Positions 6,732-8,380 of a DNA stretch of 8,380 nt are shown here, piece after piece (positions within the stretch are counted from its first letter, which is position 1; every line of letters starts with the position of its first letter). The translations under genes were made by a program, and so were the position numbers. Source of the DNA: Porphyromonas sp. (GTDB lineage: Bacteria; Bacteroidota; Bacteroidia; Bacteroidales; Porphyromonadaceae); the NCBI GenBank assembly GCA_029983495.1, contig JASBZJ010000089.1, forward strand, positions 1 through 8,380, in the 5' to 3' direction. The notes under the pieces are model-generated. The model did not search any database. It was given only the letters and a program-made list of their open reading frames with translations, and was not told where the DNA came from.

Positions 6732-6739
6732 CAAAGGTA
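6732..6739 (-). promoter_or_regulatory. Candidate -7 element of the trxA promoter
   Basis: On the minus strand, TACCTTTG followed by CA matches the Bacteroidota -7 consensus TAnnTTTG. It lies just after the dnaE stop codon and would give a trxA leader of about 85 bases. I see no convincing TTTG at the -33 position; that region overlaps the dnaE end and is A/T-rich. The same element, TATCTTTGCA, appears before the peptidase gene, which supports its use here. Confidence 0.5.
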
Positions 6740-6744
6740 ATTAA

Positions 6745-8380
6745 TTATTTGACTTTTAATGATAGATAATATTTATTGCTCAATTTCGTAAGCCACGCTC
6801 CTGGGGCTATTTTTGCCTTTCGAGGTGTTTGGCGCGAGTAATGTACTGAATTTCGCGATTTGAATTGACATACCAAATTGCAGGTTCCTTTGTTGTGGTT
6901 GATTTGTTGAAGAAGTTGCGTAACAAGTTCGTCTGATAGATCCTCCACAACCAAGTCAATCGAAACCTCTTTTATCTGGTCGAGAATATCACTTAGAAGG
7001 GTAATTTTCTGGATCTTTATTTCAGGGGCTTTGTCACCATAGTTTTTACGTTCAACACTGGCGGTAAAGTGTAGGAATAGTTCTTCCTGTAGGAAATTCG
7101 AAAAATCGAGGTACTGTTGACCAAAAAGAGCCATTTCATAAGCCCCCGAAAAGTCCTCTATGGTTAGTCGTCCATATGGTCGATCGTTTCGAGTTCGTCC
7201 ATGGAATACTTTTGTAACCATACCAGCAAAAGTTATTTGGCTACCTAGAAGGGGGGCAAGATCGTTTAGGTCTGTTACTTGCTTGTTGCATAAAAAACGT
7301 AATTGCAATGCATAAGGGTCTAGGGGGGTACCACTTAAATACAGACCAATAAGCTCCTTTTCGTATTTTAGTCGTTTTAAAGCACTCCAAGGTTCGCCTT
7401 TTGTAGAGATAGGTTTATCGATCTGTACTTCTTCCGAATCCCCAAAAAGGGAATTTTGCATAGTGTTTTTACCTTCATTCTGCATGCGTTTATTGTACAG
7501 TAAAAGGGCGGTAATAAAATCTTCTTCTAGTCCACTTTTGGGTAGCATAAAATAATCTTCGCGAGGAATGCCAAAACCATCTAATGCCCCCGAAAGCACA
7601 AGTGCTTCCATCGATTTTTTGTTAATGGCACCCTGTGGAAGTCTTGCAATAACAGCAAAGACCCCATTCTGTTCACGTTCACCAATAATGGCATCCATCC
7701 CCGCCGAGCTAACACCTTTTATAGCTCCAAGTCCAAATCGTATATCGCCATTTTTGTTTACTGAGAATTTTTTTTGCGATTCGTTTACATCAGGAGGAAG
7801 AACATTTATACCCATATCGCGACATTCTTCCATAAACTTTGCAACTTCATCGGCCTTCGAAAGCATACAACTAAGGTTCCCCGCCATAAACTCGCTGGGG
7901 TAATGTGCTTTTAGGTATGCTGTTTGGTACGATACCCAGGCATAGCATGCTGCATGGCTTTTGTTGAACGCATATTTGGCGAACTTTATCCAGTCCTCCC
8001 AAATTTTTTGTAGGGTTTCCTTCGGATGCCCATTTTTTTGTCCTTCTTCGAAAAACTTACTTTCAAGGGGTTTTAATAGGTCGAGTTTTTTCTTCCCCAT
8101 GGCTTTGCGTAGGGTATCGCTTTCGCCTCGTGTAAAGTTTGCCAGTATGCGCGAAAGCAACATCACCTGCTCTTGGTAAACGGTAATTCCGTAAGTCTCC
8201 TTAAGAACTTCTTCCATTTCGGGGAGGTCGTATGTTACGGGTGTGCGTCCATGTCTACGTGCAATATAATCGGGTATATATTCCATCGGACCTGGTCGAT
8301 AAAGGGCATTCATAGCAATAAGATCCTCAAAGCGGTCGGGTTTAAGCTCTGCTAAATACTTGCGCATCCCTGGCGATTCG
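6745..8380 (-). CDS. dnaE: DNA polymerase III subunit alpha, C-terminal part (partial, runs off the right edge)
   Basis: The C-terminal part (about 545 residues) of the replicative polymerase. The reading frame continues past the ATG at 8367 through codons for E-S-P-G, so that ATG is internal: the join reads ESPGMRKYLAELKP, the conserved FESxGM region. Visible parts in order are NALYRPGPM and YQEQVM of the palm/fingers region, AFNKSHAACYAWVSYQTAYLK, the helix-hairpin-helix part ending near YEKELIGLYLSGTPLDPY, a sliding-clamp motif, and an OB fold (about ITFAGMVTKV to ASVERK). The catalytic aspartates of the palm and the PHP domain lie outside the window. The last 60 or so residues are basic and poorly conserved, typical of the weakly conserved alpha C-terminus. 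It is followed by trxA, an arrangement seen widely in Bacteroidota. Confidence 0.96.
   Translation of the reverse strand, partial: ESPGMRKYLAELKPDRFEDLIAMNALYRPGPMEYIPDYIARRHGRTPVTYDLPEMEEVLKETYGITVYQEQVMLLSRILANFTRGESDTLRKAMGKKKLDLLKPLESKFFEEGQKNGHPKETLQKIWEDWIKFAKYAFNKSHAACYAWVSYQTAYLKAHYPSEFMAGNLSCMLSKADEVAKFMEECRDMGINVLPPDVNESQKKFSVNKNGDIRFGLGAIKGVSSAGMDAIIGEREQNGVFAVIARLPQGAINKKSMEALVLSGALDGFGIPREDYFMLPKSGLEEDFITALLLYNKRMQNEGKNTMQNSLFGDSEEVQIDKPISTKGEPWSALKRLKYEKELIGLYLSGTPLDPYALQLRFLCNKQVTDLNDLAPLLGSQITFAGMVTKVFHGRTRNDRPYGRLTIEDFSGAYEMALFGQQYLDFSNFLQEELFLHFTASVERKNYGDKAPEIKIQKITLLSDILDQIKEVSIDLVVEDLSDELVTQLLQQINHNKGTCNLVCQFKSRNSVHYSRQTPRKAKIAPGAWLTKLSNKYYLSLKVK
7444..7458 (-). other. 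Sliding-clamp (beta) binding motif within DnaE
   Basis: These codons encode QNSLF, matching the consensus pentapeptide QxSLF by which polymerases bind the DnaN clamp. It sits in a loop-like, polar stretch between the helix-hairpin-helix and OB regions, the same relative place as the internal clamp motif of other DnaE proteins. Motif identity is seen directly; binding is inferred. Confidence 0.75.

Noticed and set aside
6365..6769. Plus-strand ORF of 134 codons across trxA
   Set aside because: Antisense to a clear thioredoxin gene, with Phe-rich low-complexity translation typical of a shadow frame.
7568..8355. Plus-strand ORFs opposite dnaE
   Set aside because: Antisense shadows of a highly conserved gene; translations are Ser/Pro/Phe-rich without domains.

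Overview
The window looks like chromosomal DNA from a member of the Bacteroidota, most likely Bacteroidales or a near relative. This rests on four things: dnaE is followed directly by trxA; candidate promoter elements follow the TAnnTTTG(CA) pattern instead of TATAAT; start codons are preceded by A/T-rich leaders with little Shine-Dalgarno signal; and there is a lipoprotein family C10 (streptopain-type) cysteine peptidase. No tRNA, rRNA, CRISPR array, insertion sequence or phage gene was found.

Left part, plus strand (1-3621). The window opens in the last codons of a membrane protein that is probably the first half of a two-gene chromate transporter. Six bases later comes the complete second half (124-729). 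A 467-residue polyprenyl-phosphate sugar-phosphate transferase (760-2163) follows after 30 bases, with no other polysaccharide genes in view. Next is an ALDH3-type aldehyde dehydrogenase (2236-3621) with all catalytic residues but altered cofactor-site motifs.

Middle, minus strand (3759-5955), convergent with the genes on the left. A lipoprotein C10 cysteine peptidase with propeptide (5955-4516) is followed after 22 bases by an unrecognised cysteine-rich lipoprotein (4493-3759). The pair has its own candidate promoter inside a perfect palindrome. It is the most accessory-looking and least explained part of the window. A 17-bp inverted repeat lies between it and the aldehyde dehydrogenase.

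Right part, minus strand (6222-8380). This holds the C-terminal portion of DNA polymerase III alpha (dnaE, running off the right edge), then trxA with its own candidate promoter and a clear intrinsic terminator. That terminator separates the housekeeping dnaE-trxA block from the peptidase operon.

I see no confidently new multi-gene system. The best candidate for something undescribed is the peptidase-lipoprotein pair, in which the second protein could be an inhibitor, chaperone or co-factor of the peptidase. That is inference from gene order and shared lipoprotein export signals.
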